This document shows, piece by piece, positions 1 to 13,060 of a stretch of 64,000 nt of DNA. The stretch's first letter is position 1, and each line of letters starts with the position of its first letter. Both the position numbers and the translations under genes were made by a program. Location: contig OY540822.1 of assembly GCA_961205875.1 (NCBI GenBank), forward strand, positions 8,496,501 to 8,560,500, read 5' to 3'. This stretch comes from Sialis fuliginosa (taxonomy: Eukaryota; Arthropoda; Insecta; Megaloptera; Sialidae). The notes below the pieces were generated by a model, which searched no databases, was not told the DNA's origin, and worked only from the letters and a program-made list of their open reading frames with translations.

Positions 1-222
1 GGACTATCATACAAGTACCATAAAATATTCTAAATTATGGTAGAAAAAAATTTTTTAATACAAATAATTTTTTTTTTTTTAATTAATCACTCGGAGCTGA
101 ACCGAAAACCGAAAAAACCGTTATGTTTTGCGGAACGAAAACCGGAACCGAACCGAAATATATTTTTTTACTCGAACCGGAATGAAAACCGAAACGAAAA
201 AAATAACGGTTCGAAGCCCTGA
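1..222. repeat. End of a hAT-like repeat with CCGAAAC-rich body
   Basis: The stretch repeats CCGAAA/CGGAACCG and ends (204-221) in the complement of CAGGGCTTCGAACCG, a typical hAT-type terminus. The other end would lie left of the window. Confidence 0.4.
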
Positions 223-395
223 AAAAAATATAGGTATAGATTTGAAAAAGAAAAGTTGAAACTGAAAACCCATCAAAGTGACCTTTCTAAGGTCACCCCA
301 TAATGTTTTTAGCCTCCTCAAAACCATGAAACTTTAGTCCGAAATATTTTTTCTGAAAATTCGTTATTTTGGAAATATTCCACTAGAAAGTTTAA
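223..395. repeat. MITE copy, family with GACTTTCTAGC ends
   Basis: The sequence from about 235 (gatttgaaaaagaaaagttg .. gaaaattcgttattttgg .. ctagaaagt) matches the fuller copy at 13607-13868 and part of 50020-50275. Confidence 0.6.
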
Positions 396-515
396 TTGTC
401 CTATTTTTTTCGGCCCGCACAAGTTTTTCATAAAGTATTATGGCCCGCCTTACATTTTGAGTTGTGCAGGCCTCATCTAAAGAATTAATAAAAAATATTA
501 TTATTATTATTAAAG

Positions 516-3500
516 GACCCGCGACGATGTTCGTAGCCCTAGTGTCGGAGAAACAAACAGCGGAAGAAACTGGTCTTCTAATTCTAATCTGGAGAATGGG
601 ATACCGGGGGTTATTCAAGATAAAAGTAAGGATATCAACATCCGGTTCGGGAACAAGCCGGCTTCCTGGACTTCGACACCGGATCTAGCGAATTTAAACG
701 ATGACACTCAAGCAAATGTTACGACAGTGAATCTAACATTGCCAAAGAGAAAACCACAGCCTGAAGATACTGGCCAAGGTAAAATAATTAAATATATTTA
801 TATAATAACTAATTTAATAAGTGAATTATTTACTGTACTAAGAATATTGAAATTTAAATTTGACGAAATATTTGGGCAATCTAATTTTATTTATTTATCC
901 CTGTAATCTGTCGTGGATTTTTTTGTAAAATTATCGTTTTATTTGTGATTTAAAAAAAATTATGTTTTGTTAAGAATATACCCATAATTTTCATTATACC
1001 CGTGGGGGAGCAATGACTACTTTTTGCTCCCCCCCAAGATTTTGATCCTGTTTTTTAGGGAGGGTTTGAAGCGACGTACAATTATAAAAATTTCTTTCTG
1101 ATAAAAAATGAACTTTTTTTAATTTCAATGCAGAATGAGATAACAATAACAAATGTTTGGACGTAAATAACTCGATCAAAAATGGTCGTAAAGTAATACA
1201 CAAAAAATTAAACTGAACAGAAAAGTCCTGCCGTAGCAGTCGAAATATTTACGATTTTGCATAATGAATGAAAACCAAAATATAGAAAAAAATTATATTT
1301 CACACTCTTTTACATATGAATGGTTGTAATTAGTTTCATTCGATTCGGCGAAAAAAATATCATGGGGATAGGAGTTTCGAAATCCACGCGAGCGAAGCCG
1401 CGGGTAGCAACTAGTAATATATATGGATGAATATTGTCACAATAACTGACGCCTTCTTTTGATTAAGAATTTTTTGTTTTTATCAATTTATTAATTGCTA
1501 AGGTCGGCCCTGTTGGTCGTCCCACTGCATTTAAAATATATGTGAGTGATTTTATTATTATTTGAAATATTAAATATTATTTTTAGAAACAATCACGTTA
1601 AGAAAACCGCCCTTAATTATGATTGGTAAAAACGACACTCTAGCCGCAAGGGTAAAAAAGTTACAAGAAGCAAAGAATAAGGCAAAAGCTCTGAACGATA
1701 CAAATGAAGCAAACAGAATTAAAGTAAAAGAATTAAAAGCCGCAGTCAAGGAACCCAGTAATCACGACGTTCAATTTTTAATACAGGTAATGATATTGCA
1801 GTGAAGTGTGGACTTAACAAATATTAAAAACTTTTTAAATTTTACTGTATTATAGGTAAAATCTAAAGCACAAGCAATGGAAAAGGCTCAGGCATTGGAG
1901 AAAGCGCAATTGAAAGAAAAAGAAAAACAGAATATTAGTCCTGAAAAATATAAACATACAGATGATCTGAATGGGTCTTCTTCAGAGGGCCCTTCTAGTT
2001 CAAGTGACAGCGAGCCCGAAAACGACAACGTTAGCATTGCAGGCACGGAAACTACAGATACAACATTAGTGGCCCAGGAAAATGAACTTCAAGAACAAGT
2101 CGATACTCTCAGACAAGAATTAGAAACGATGAAAACAAGATGCGAAAGGGCCGAAAGAGAGAAAAGTGATATTTTACTTAGACGGTTAGCGACTTTTGAA
2201 ACCACTACTTCAAAAACAACTGCCAGTGAGGTAATAATTTATATTTTATCGATTATTCGATTCAGTGCCGTTTTTCCATGGACCCGGCCCTGATTGTTTT
2301 AATATATTGTTACGGACGACTTTTATAATTCGAAAATATTGACCTAGTGTTTTTTTATAAACAACCATCTACTTTATCAAGGCCTATGTCATGAGACGTA
2401 AAGCTAACGCCTTATGCCTTGCGATAGTCAAGCGATTTAGCAGCGCGACTAAGTAAGGGGTCTAACAACCCTTACACACCAGCGACTTTTAGTAGCGCGA
2501 TTATGGCGTCATGGCATGCTATGCATGCTATTGTTTGCAACGCGACTATCATTTTTTTGCGATTTACATATAAAACAATGTAAAATGAATGTACGCGATA
2601 GTCGCGCTGCTAAAAGTCACGCGACTAAGTCGCTAGTGTGTAAAGGGTCTTAGACGGAACTGATTCGATTTACACACATTTTCATAGAACGTATTTGGAG
2701 CATAAAATGAGAGATATGTATATTAAAAGAATAATTTATATGTTTAGGTTTTAAAACTTCAACAGAAAGTCAATGAGCTTCAAAGTCATTCAGAAGATCT
2801 TCAAGACGAGAAAAAGAGTTTATCATTGAGAGTTAAAGAATTAGAGGAAGAGATAGATAGTAGACCAACGAGCAGTGAAGCAAAAAGAGTACAAGATGAA
2901 TTACGAGCAAAGTTAGCTGCTGCAGAAACTTTATGTGAAGAATTAATGGATGAAAATGAAGATATGAAGAAAGAACTACGAGATCTAGAAGAAGAAATTG
3001 AAGAGATGCAAGATAATTTTAGAGAAGATCAAGCTGATGAATATACGTCATTAAAAAAAGAGTTAGAACAAACTGCTAAAAACTGCCGCATTTTATCATT
3101 CAAACTTAGAAAGACTGAAAGAAAAGTAGAACAACTTGAGACTGAAAAAAACGAGGCCGAAAATAAACTACAAGAAGTATGTTCCTGTTAATTCTAACAC
3201 TCTTTATTTTATTATTAATATAATTATTTATATAGATTTCAGGGAGTAAAAACGCAATTAATAATATCGAAAGGATAAAGCATTTAGAACAAGAGTTGAA
3301 AGTATCAAATGAAGTTTCAAATAGATTACAAAAGGAGTTAGAAGAAGCAAATGAAAAAGTATCTAAAATGGAAGAAGGAAAAAGTACAGCCACTAAAAAG
3401 AAAGCGCCTATGTTAGGAAGTATAGGCAAAAATCCATCCGGAGATGGGGTAAGATTGCATAAAAAAAGTATTTTCGAAAAATATAAACATAATGAATTGA

Positions 3501-6500
3501 TATTAATTTATAGAAAGTTTCTCGCGAATCTTTAACTCGAGGAGGTTCGCAAGAAGATCCTGTTCAGTTACTTCGGGATCTTCAGGATTCTATAGAGAGA
3601 GAAGCCGATTTGAGAGAGCAATTACGATTTGCTGAGGAAGAGGTAAATATGTTAAATTATATTTGGTTTTGAATTAAAAAAACAAACTATAATGAATTAA
3701 TTTCAAAACAGCTGTGGGCTAAAAGAAGATCAACCCATATTCAAAACATGAAAAAAGTTTCTAGTCAAACTGTAGTTTTACCCTACCAAAAAAATACACC
3801 CCTTGTACCTAATGATGCAGTATTACCCTTTTCCCGAATGCGACAATGTGTTTCCAGAGGTAACCAAACAAAAGTATTTGTTTCGAATAAAAATTTACAA
3901 ACTGAATTCGAAAAAGAAAACAAATCGGTACAGATAAGTAAAGAAATGGTTAATAATTTTACACAAAGTGATTTGAATTGCGAAAAACATGAAAAATATG
4001 TACAAACAAAAATTAAGGAATTCTATGATAAATTTACTCAAAATGATGTCAAAAATATAGAGACTGAAACACAGACTGAAACTCTTAAGACTGATTTTCA
4101 AACGCAAACAGATTTAGAAAATCAAATAGCATTCCAACAGGTTTCTGGTACTAAATTTACAAATGTTTCTACCCAAACTCCATTTGTTGTTAACTTAAAT
4201 TACCCCTCATCATTCCCAAATGAAATTTTGACTCCCCGACCTAACATTCCCGAACTTATATACCCTTTTCTACCTTCTATTCGTCGTAAACAATCAAGAT
4301 ACTTGCTTCGAAGCAACTTCTATCTTATACAAGGTATATTACACGTTTTTTTATTATTAATTTTGCATTTTCCAGGGACAAAATTTGCGACGGAAAATAG
4401 CCAGAGTAGAAGATGATAATGAGTCGCTGGTGTTGCAGCTTAAGAAAATGGCTACAAAGGCCAGAAGTATGTCTTTTTTGGAAATTGTTATTATTCGAGT
4501 CTAATCCTTTTCATACTTTTACAAAATTAAATAACACAAATATTCTGTATTACTATTTACTAATACGTTAATTACGCTTTGTTTTCTACATGCTTTTATT
4601 CATTACTAACGTGAGTTACACCTCGTTCCTATATTTTAACAATTCAATCATATGTAACAACTTTAATTGGAAAACATTTTTTCATTTGTAACTAAACTGT
4701 AGTGATATAAAGAATATTATTTTACGATTCTGTCCAATAGCCATTTTCTAAGGCTGCCAGTGGTGTTTTTCTAATAATGGATATATTACATATACAATAA
4801 ATACAAAACCAAATGATATTTTAGGTCAAAAAAGCCCAACCTCATCTAGATTGCTTCCTGAAACCAACGTAGAAAAAGATGAAGGTATATCAGATGAAGA
4901 AGACCCAGCAGATTTAAGAATCTTACTAGAGTTAAATGAACAGGTAATATAATTTTAAATCGTTTTGTTTAATCATTTATTATAGTTACAGCCTTTCAAG
5001 TATTAATAAATATTTTAAAACTGTTCCGAAGATTCTATGATTTATACAAGAGATTTTTTTTTATCCATCCGGTATATTTATACAATCATATAATATTTAC
5101 GTAAAAATTTAGGAAACGGCAGTTTTAAGAAAAAAATGCGAAGATATCGAAGCAGAGAATGAATCACTTAAAAAGAATATGAAGGGTATAAAAGAAAAAC
5201 ACGAAGAAAAAGTGATTGTAAAACCTATTACAACAACACATACAAAACTTGGACCTATCGCTACACAAAAACTTAAAGTGCTCGAAGAAGAAATATCAGA
5301 TTTAAGGAAAAAATTAATTGAAAAGGACAGAGATTGCGAAAGGTTACATGCTGAATTGAGTCTGACCCAAAAACAGAAGACTAAAGGAACACTTGTTAAA
5401 AGCAAGTACGTATTTTTAAAATTTAACTATCGTTTTTAATTTATTTATTTAAATTTATTTTTAAGATCGTTAGACGGAGACCAACAAACTTTAGATTTAA
5501 AAAGACAGCTTCAAGTTATAGAACAAGAAGCTACGGTGTTACGAACAAAAACACAATCACTTGAAGTTGAAAATGAAAAACTGTTAGCGGAAAATAAAAA
5601 ACTAAATCTCCTTCGAGGTACTAAAAAGACATTAAATGATAAATCAACTGAAGTCTACATAGATAAAATAGCTACTTTAGAAGTAGAATTGACCGAAGCA
5701 AATAATAAACTTAATGAATATAAAACAAAACTGGAAAACGAGAAGAAATCTGAAGTTGGGTTGATTAAGAAACCAGGCGATGACTTAGATAAAAAGAAAG
5801 TTAAAGAAGAGCTAGATAAAATAAAACTTCAGTTAACTAAGGTATTTTGTGATACTTTATAATTTTTTATTTTTTTATAATTATTTTCTTTTAGACGGAA
5901 ACTGAAAGAGATAAATTATCTGAGACTATTAAAAAGTTGAAGGATGAAGCTGCCCATATTAAGCCCCGTACACCTAAAAGACCAACAGATTTGACAACCA
6001 AATTACAGATGAAAAAAATGGTCGATGAGCTAGAAAATGAAATAGGTAAAAAATACTGAAATTATCAAAAGTACAAGTAAATAATCAGTGATGTATTTCA
6101 GGAGAAGTTTTGGTATTGCTGAAAAACTCTGAAGCAAGAAGAACGAAAGTAGAAGAAGAATTAAAAACATCAAATAAATTAGAAACGTCAGCGAAACTCG
6201 AGCAACTAAATCATGAATTAAGTGAAACAAAGAAGAAACTAGCAGAGTTAGAAAAGGAAATGACGGATGAGAAAAACAAATCTAATACAGAACATCATTC
6301 ACTAAAACAAGAACTTAGTACTTCAGACGATAAACTGAAAGAATTAAATAAAAAACTAGAAACGTTAACAAAAGAAAAAGACGCACTTAATTTGAGTTTG
6401 ATATCAGTACAAGATGAAAAAGATAAAATTGAAAAAGATTCTAAAAAACAACAAGGTACACATAAATTAATACATATTACATGTGTCAACCCGGGAAATT

Positions 6501-9500
6501 TTTTTAGATCTTGATAGATCTGCATTTTGAGACAAAATCATATTTGTTTACTGGTTTTTGATCTGTGGAGATCTGCAAAGATCTACAAAGATCTCTCAAA
6601 ATCATTGTAGATTGTGATAAAGATTGAAACGTTGAAAATTCATGAATTTTTCACTTTTAAAATTCATCAATTTTCAACGTTTCAAAAAAAAATTCCCGGG
6701 TACATACTTAAATAATATTATATTTTTTCTATAATTATAATTTTTAGCTAACTATGATCTCAAAGGAAAAGAACTTGAAACATTAAACAAAAGACTTGAA
6801 ACTCTACAAAAGGATATTGAAAATAAAAATAAATCTTTGGAAAAATTGCAAAATGATTTAGAAAAAGCTCAAAAATCAGAAAATGATAAACAAAAGTTGA
6901 TAAAAGATGTAAGTATTATTTATTGTAACATATTTCGGTCTATGATATTCAAGGAAGTCAAAAACCTTTTCTCTGTACTTAATGTTATTTTTACTAAAAA
7001 TTATAAATTGTAAGAAAAATACGGCAATCTTTCAAAACTGGGGCTACACCTCAACAAACTAATAAAATTTAAAGCATTCTATCAACTCAAGAATACCGCA
7101 AACTTAAAATATATTGTAAATTGTGCGTATGTTATAATAGATACCTCCTTCGTTTTTTTCCCAAAATAATACTGAAAAAATGCTGAATCATAAAGAATTT
7201 GCCTGAATGCAAATGCAAATTAGCTTCCAGCTAATGCTATCTGCTAGGTATTAAATACAAATGACAGCACACTCACAGATGTAGCGAATGAAATTGTAAA
7301 TATCATAACTTTGACGCGTGCACAATAAGTACAATCAGCGACTTAATATAAGTGCTACCAAGTGTACCTCATAAGATTTACATTATTATACATTTATTAC
7401 CACTGCTTTAAAATATCGAGCAATTTCATAAGACTGCTAGCAGATAGCGTTAGCTGGAAGCAAATTTGCGTGCAAATTCTTTATAATACCGGGCATAAGT
7501 CACATAATATGCAGTTGCTACTCAACAAACTGAAAAAAACCAATAGGGATCAAGTATTCTAACGATTAACATTTCTTCTGGCGTCATATCATTGATAAAT
7601 GTGCCAAACGTGTTTGTAATCACGTGACAAACAGGTTAAAAATTACAATTTTAAATTATGTTTATTATTAAAATAGAACATTTTATAATTTATTATCAAT
7701 ATATCAATACCTTATTAATTGGCTAAACTAAAATACGGTAGCCACTACTATGTAATATAGTTGTAGCGGAGTTTGAGTCCCCGTCTGAACTTATATTAAC
7801 CATTAACCCCATAATCAATGATTGGGCCCGTATATATTGCTCTAACCAAGGACAGTTAATGTGTATTTATTTTTTAAATTTAGATTGGCGATAAAACAAA
7901 ATCTATATCTGACTTAGAAAAGAAACTGAAAGATTCTGATGATAAAATAAAACGAAATGATAAACTATTAGCTTCAAATAAAGAAACAATTGCTAGGCTT
8001 GAAAAGCAGGTACGTGTCGCTTTATTTTAAACTATTGCATGTAATAATAAATTACATTTAAATTCGCTTTTTTTGCTTTACGCACTAATCAATAGAATGA
8101 CGAGCTGCACGAATCTGTTAAAAATAAAGATATTTCTTTGCAACATTGGTCTAATGAAGCTAACAGCTTTGAAAGGCACATTAATGAAGCTAACGATAAA
8201 ATAATGACACTTGAGCAAAACTTGCATTCGAAAACTATTCATTTACAGCAAATGGTAAGGCATAAAATAAAATAAAAAATACAAAAAATTAAATATAACG
8301 CAATTAATTACATTTTTAAATATAGGAAGCTCTTTTGAAAGCCGAATCAAATAATACAACTACGGAAGGAATGAGGTTATTGCAAGAGGAAGTTTTAGCT
8401 ATAACAACAAAATTAAAGGCAGCTGAAAGTCAATCAGAAATTGCAGATAAAAAGAAAGATACGTTGGAAGAAAAGGTAAAGAAGTTAGAAACAGATTTAA
8501 AATCAGAAAAATCAACGGCTGAATCTAAAATTAAAGAACTGGAAACTGATTTGAATGTATGTATTATATTTATTTGGTATTTACGTAGGTATTATTGAAA
8601 TTTATTTTATTTAAGGCTGAACGAATGAAAATAGAACGAATTAAAATAAATCACGAAAAAGAACAGAAAAATAGAGAACTCGAATTAGGTGCGCTGAAAA
8701 CTAAAATAAAAAGTTTAGAACAAAATTCAGGATTAGGAACAAAAAAAATTGCAGATTTGAAAAAAGAATACCAGGATCAAATCGACAGTAAGATATATTT
8801 ATTATTTTTATATGAAAATACATACTTTCTGATTTATTAACACGTTGTGTGCGATGAACACGGCTCCCGTGTCCATACAAACATTAATTGTAGCAACGTA
8901 GTAAACACGGTAGCCATGTTCAGTGAGTTAGTACGATATATATGCTCAATATTAATGAATTGATTTTAAGGTTATTTTTTGGTATATTATAAAAAGTATT
9001 TTACACTATTTTTTTAGCTTTTTTACTTATTTATAATTTGTCAGCCATGCACGAAAGTTCTCAATAATTTGTTCGCATTGAATGTGTTTAATAAACAATT
9101 TTATCTCGTATAGAGTTTTCTGCCGACTTGAAGAAAAGTATACAAGACTACGATGATCTCACTTCTAAATACGAAATGTTAGAAGAAGAACATGTAGTTA
9201 CAAAAGCTCAGTTAGTAACTGAAAAAGAGCTAATTACTAGGTAACTGATAATGAAATATATATGATATTATATTACTAATATTTTATTATATTAAATATC
9301 AATAATATTTTAGTCAACTGCATAATACTCAACAACAATTAGAAAGTATAGTTATGGAATTACAAACGTTAAGAGACACTTACACGGCTAAACAAGATGC
9401 ATGGATGGTTGAAAAACTAGCAATGCAGGTCAGTTATTTAATAAACATACACCGTGAAAATTATACTCTGATACAAATTAAAATGCTAAAAAGTTTCAGT

Positions 9501-12500
9501 TAGGTTATTATTCAATTCTTAAAGTAGACATATATGTATATTGAAAATTTATAGTAAGTGTTTGGGAATAACTCCTCCTTTAACTTTGAAAACTAGCTTC
9601 AATCTTCTTTCAAAGTTATTGCAAGCGGCACGCACTGTTTCCATTTGCATTTTGTCCCAAATTTTGAGAAAAACATTCTTAAATTGCTGCAAATTTGTAA
9701 TCTGGGAGTTTAGACAACATATAGGATCATACAAAATAATCGGAGGATTGCAATCAGAAGAACTTGGCGGCCATACATTCTTCAATAAAAAATCAACCAA
9801 ATTATTCTTACACCATGCTTGAATAATGTTTGCTGTGGGGGTCCATCTTGTTGAAATCAATAATAATCATCTCCAAATAAATTTTTGGCATTTGGCATAA
9901 CATTTTTTTTCAATACTTCCTCCAAATATTATTTTGAATTGATTTTTACACCTTTTTCAATAAAAATTAAGGGTAATTTGCCTTTTGGGCTGATGGCACC
10001 CCAAACCATGATCGACGCAGCATTCAAGAATCTTGGAACGTGTATTTTGTCTTCCGGGATGTCCTGAATCCTAGCCGACCAAACTCTGTCATACTGGGAG
10101 TTCTGGGGTTGCTCCAGAACAAATAATTTCACATCAGAAAATATAAATTCATCACCAGCGTGCCAAACCATTTTTTAAATATTATTTTTCGATATACTTT
10201 CATTTTCGAAATTTTTATTAAGACTAATTTAAATTGCATAATTGTTTTATATGATATACTAGAAAACATAACGGTACTTTTAATTGTTTTTTAGTAAAGA
10301 ATGGGTTGTTAAAATAACGCCAATAACGGTACATCGTCGATAAAGAGTTGTATCAGAATATAATTGTCACGGTATATGTTATTAACATAATTGTCTGTTT
10401 CTTTGTTAAATTATATTTGTTAATAGGAAAAAATGAAAGAATTAGAAGAAAAAATGAACAGGAATAACAATGAAACATTAGCATTAGAAAGAAATAGATA
10501 TAAATCAATTATTGATGATAAAACATCGGAGATTGAAAAACAAATGAAAGAAAGTGAAGTACTGCAAGATCAGTTAGAAATATTTAAGAAGGAAAATGAT
10601 GAATTGAAAAAAAAACTGGACGATTTCGATAAAGTATCTAAAATTCAAAGAACAATGACTGCTGATTCAAATGCATTAGAAAAAGAATTACGTTTAATAA
10701 AGAGTAAAGTATCAAACACAGAAAAAGTTCATAAGACTGAAATAACACAATGCAAAATGAGATACGACAACCAAGTAGGGGTTTTAAATGAAGAACTTCA
10801 ATCATCGCAAGTTCAAGTAATGAGATTTAAGAGGGAAAGGGATAATTTCAAACATATGTTAGAACAAGCACAAAAAACTATTGGGGATTTAAAAAATAGA
10901 TCTTTGAAGAAACCAGGATCTGAAAATAGAAACTCTAATGCTAGTTACGATGAGGTAAATTTTATAAACATTCATAGCATTGTATTTTTATTTAATGTGA
11001 TTTATTTTTAGATGGAAGAATCAAGAAACAAGATTGCAACACTAGAACAACAAATCAGTTGTATGGAAGATGAATTAAGCGAATCGCGATTAGAAAGTTC
11101 AAAACTTCGTACGGAATTAGTCTCGGAAAGATCTTCTTGGGAAGTAAAATTATCAGAAATGCAATCTAGAGTCAATGAGGTGAATTAAATAAACTATAAC
11201 TTATCCTATATGTACCTGCATTTTACAACGGTTTTAATATTTACAGTTGGAAGAAGAACGTATTCTCAGTAGCGGTAGAACTAAGATACCAGGTCTTCGA
11301 ACTCGAATGGAACTTGCTTGGCAGAAAGAACGTGAAGAACAACAAAGGCTACTTCAAGAGACATCAACATTAGCTAGAGATCTTCGGCAAACGCTGTTTG
11401 AAGTTGAACGAGAACGTGACAAGGAACGTTTAGAATCAAAACGAAAACAAGACCAGCTGAAGAAATCTGTCGAAGAGGAACAAGATGAGAACAGGAAAAA
11501 GATAAATGAAATACAGTGTGATTTGTTAGAGCTACGAGATGCGCATGCTAAACTTCGAACGACAAACGAGAAGTTAAGAAGAGAAAAAGAAAGACATGAA
11601 AGAGAAAGGGAAGAAATGAGAGCCATAGTGTCTTCAAAGCGAAGAGCTGAGCAGGAAGAAGAAAGGAGAATATCTAGTTTACTAGAGCAAGTAGAACAAC
11701 TGATTTCTTTAGTCCCTGATTTGTTACCCCAAGATGCCGACAAAGAAGCGTTTAATTCATTATTAGCTATGACTCCTACACCACCTAGACGTACGAAGGT
11801 AAATTTATATTAATATAAAATCAAACTCGATTTTATGATTTACATATTAATATTTGCAGGGTATAAAATCACGTGAATCATCACCGCTATTAGAAAGACG
11901 ATCGTTAAGTAGAGAACCATCACCAAGAAGAGAAGTAAAGCAGGTACAGCTTCAATCAACTTTATCGCGATTACACGACGCTACTGAAGAATTACGGCGA
12001 TATCAGAGACTCGGAGAATCAGAACGAGAAAAAGAAAGAGCAAAGAGATTTGGCATGCGACGTGCAGCCTCAACAGAAACAGAACACGGAGAAAGTGATA
12101 TAAGAATACGAGGTGTCGTCAAACGAAATGGAGTTAGTGAAACCGGAAAACTTCACAGGTAATAAACAAATAAACACTGCAATTATAATTACTGATTGTA
12201 TTCGATTGATTTTACAGGAAGAGTTTATCTTTGGAACAAACGGCTGCTCAAATGGAACAGAATATATGGAAAATGGAAGACGATAGCTTAACTAGTTTAC
12301 AATCTTTAGATGCTGAAAGGTTCTTACATATGAAACGCGATTCAAGTATGGATAGTAGATTATCTGGAGGCTCGACACAAAGTGAAATAATTACATCAGA
12401 TTCAGATAAAAAGAAAAAGAAAGGTTTTATGGGGAAATTGAAAAAACTTACTAAATCACACAGTATTGACGATACCTCTGATTCGAGAGCTGGAAGTTCA

Positions 12501-12947
12501 TCATTAGTAAGTTTAATAATAGAAATAGTTGATCCAAATAACAATCTAAATGGTATTATTAATTTTAGATTAATCAAGGGTACGAATCTGACAACAGCGT
12601 AGATATAAAATCAAGTAAAACAAATTTAAAAGGAAAAATAGCAGGCATGTTTAAAAGAGCTGGGTCTTCAAGCCGTAGTAATAGGTAAAAATAAATAAAT
12701 ATAGGCTATTTTACATCCATCATAATAATCGTAATTTTTTATTTTAGTGTGGAACGTAAAACAAAACTAGATACTCCGGATACAAGTTCTTTGCAAAGAC
12801 CACTTACTAAAAACGGTCACAGTAATATAGTCTCATCATCGGTATGTCGGATGCTAGATATAAATTTACGTTAACCATGTTTAATTCTATTATTTTTTTT
12901 AGCAAAGTGAAAGTGCCGCTACCGGTAAGAAGACGAAGAAAAAGTAA
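516..12947 (+). CDS. Giant coiled-coil protein, MTCL/SOGA-like (3' 27 exons; 5' end outside window)
   Basis: Exons joined by GT..AG and phase: 516-778, 1587-1786, 1856-2230, 2748-3176, 3236-3448, 3514-3642, 4376-4466, 4825-4943, 5113-5405, 5466-5841, 5895-6045, 6102-6455, 6748-6908, 7884-8009, 8096-8254, 8326-8556, 8616-8787, 9114-9240, 9314-9428, 10427-10954, 11012-11179, 11247-11798, 11860-12158, 12218-12506, 12569-12684, 12748-12841, 12903-12947. They give 2,057 codons and a TAA with no internal stop. The first exon opens mid-codon at an acceptor, so the start lies to the left. The product is almost entirely heptad-rich E/K/L coiled coil. Conserved-looking blocks are REQLRFAEEE (exon at 3514), DEEDPADLRILLELNEQ (4825) and SGRTKIPGLRTRMELAWQKE (11247). 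The C-terminus is Ser/Arg-rich, then strongly basic (KKKKKGFMGKLKKL; ends GKKTKKK). The layout suggests an MTCL/SOGA-type microtubule or cortical scaffold; that family call is inference from memory. A golgin or other long coiled coil is the alternative. Confidence 0.85.
1384..1415 (+). mobile_element. Possible Helitron 3' terminus
   Basis: A CGCG..CGCG mini-hairpin is followed by ggtagcaa and CTAGT, the arrangement of a Helitron 3' end. The start of the element was not found. It lies in the intron between exons 516-778 and 1587-1786. Confidence 0.35.
2461..2655. mobile_element. Hairpin MITE in coiled-coil gene intron
   Basis: Inverted arms: gacccttacacactagcga-type sequence and its complement (left 2461-2510, right 2590-2653), rich in CGCGACT, around an AT-rich centre. 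Confidence 0.6.
3712..4416 (+). CDS. Alternative exon of the coiled-coil gene encoding a TQT-motif array
   Basis: Preceded by acceptor ..caaaacag and in phase with the exon ending at 3642, this open block adds about 235 codons (CTG TGG GCT AAA ...) and stops at 4414-4416. The stop falls inside constitutive exon 4376-4466 but in another frame. A weak donor exists at 4333/4334, but splicing to 4376 would leave a 42-nt intron and the same stop. An AATAAA at 4796-4801, just before the next acceptor (4824), could make it a composite terminal exon. The protein is not coiled coil. It is polar and repeats short anchors resembling dynein light chain LC8 sites: ETQTE, QTQTD and STQTP, plus looser SSQTV, FTQSD, YVQTK and FTQND. 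The normal product skips this block (AEEE joined to GQNLRRK). A retained-intron read-through is the alternative. Confidence 0.6.
   Translation: MWAKRRSTHIQNMKKVSSQTVVLPYQKNTPLVPNDAVLPFSRMRQCVSRGNQTKVFVSNKNLQTEFEKENKSVQISKEMVNNFTQSDLNCEKHEKYVQTKIKEFYDKFTQNDVKNIETETQTETLKTDFQTQTDLENQIAFQQVSGTKFTNVSTQTPFVVNLNYPSSFPNEILTPRPNIPELIYPFLPSIRRKQSRYLLRSNFYLIQGILHVFLLLILHFPGTKFATENSQSRR
6489..6702. mobile_element. MITE with CCCGGGAAAtttttt ends
   Basis: Both ends read cccgggaa(a/t) inwards, with gatcttgatagatctgc next to the left end. It is the same family as 45402-45741, which keeps both long arms. Confidence 0.65.
7190..7484. mobile_element. MITE with arms of about 55 bp
   Basis: Left arm ataaagaatttgcc..ttccagctaatgctatctgc (7190-7250) is the inverted match of gcagatagcgttagctgg..caaattctttat (7435-7484). 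It sits in the 975-bp intron between exons 6748-6908 and 7884-8009. Confidence 0.65.
9448..10376 (-). mobile_element. Decayed mariner/Tc1-type transposon, antisense in intron
   Basis: Terminal inverted repeats tacaccgtgaaaattatac / tataccgtgacaattatat flank about 930 bp in the intron after exon 9314-9428. On the minus strand, 9929-10171 reads FSDVKLFVLEQPQNSQYDRVW.. to ASIMVWGAIS, and 9549-9860 reads WPPSSSDCNPP then VRAACNNFERRLK; these are Tc1/mariner transposase signatures. The two parts are in different frames and the N-terminal half is gone, so it is dead. Confidence 0.85.
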
Positions 12948-13054
12948 AAATGTGAAATAACGATTTTAGTAAAATACCATTCTTATTATTTTTTATTCCT
13001 GCGTTATATTTTTATTTGCCCTGTGTTGATCCATATGACATTTAAATGGGGTGA

Positions 13055-13060
13055 AATAAA
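13055..13060 (+). terminator. Poly(A) signal of the coiled-coil gene
   Basis: AATAAA about 110 nt after the TAA at 12945-12947; further AATAAA copies follow within 60 nt. Confidence 0.6.

Noticed and set aside
3238-3241. Alternative acceptor tttcag at 3242 for the exon 3236-3448
   Set aside because: Using it leads to a stop within 12 codons, whereas the tatag acceptor at 3235 keeps the frame.
9929-10171. Active mariner transposase gene
   Set aside because: Only the C-terminal half is present and split between frames; it cannot encode a full enzyme.
11354-11743. 129-codon Ser-rich minus-strand frame
   Set aside because: Mirror of the Glu/Arg-rich coiled-coil exon 11247-11798; a shadow, as are the other frames opposite the coding exons.
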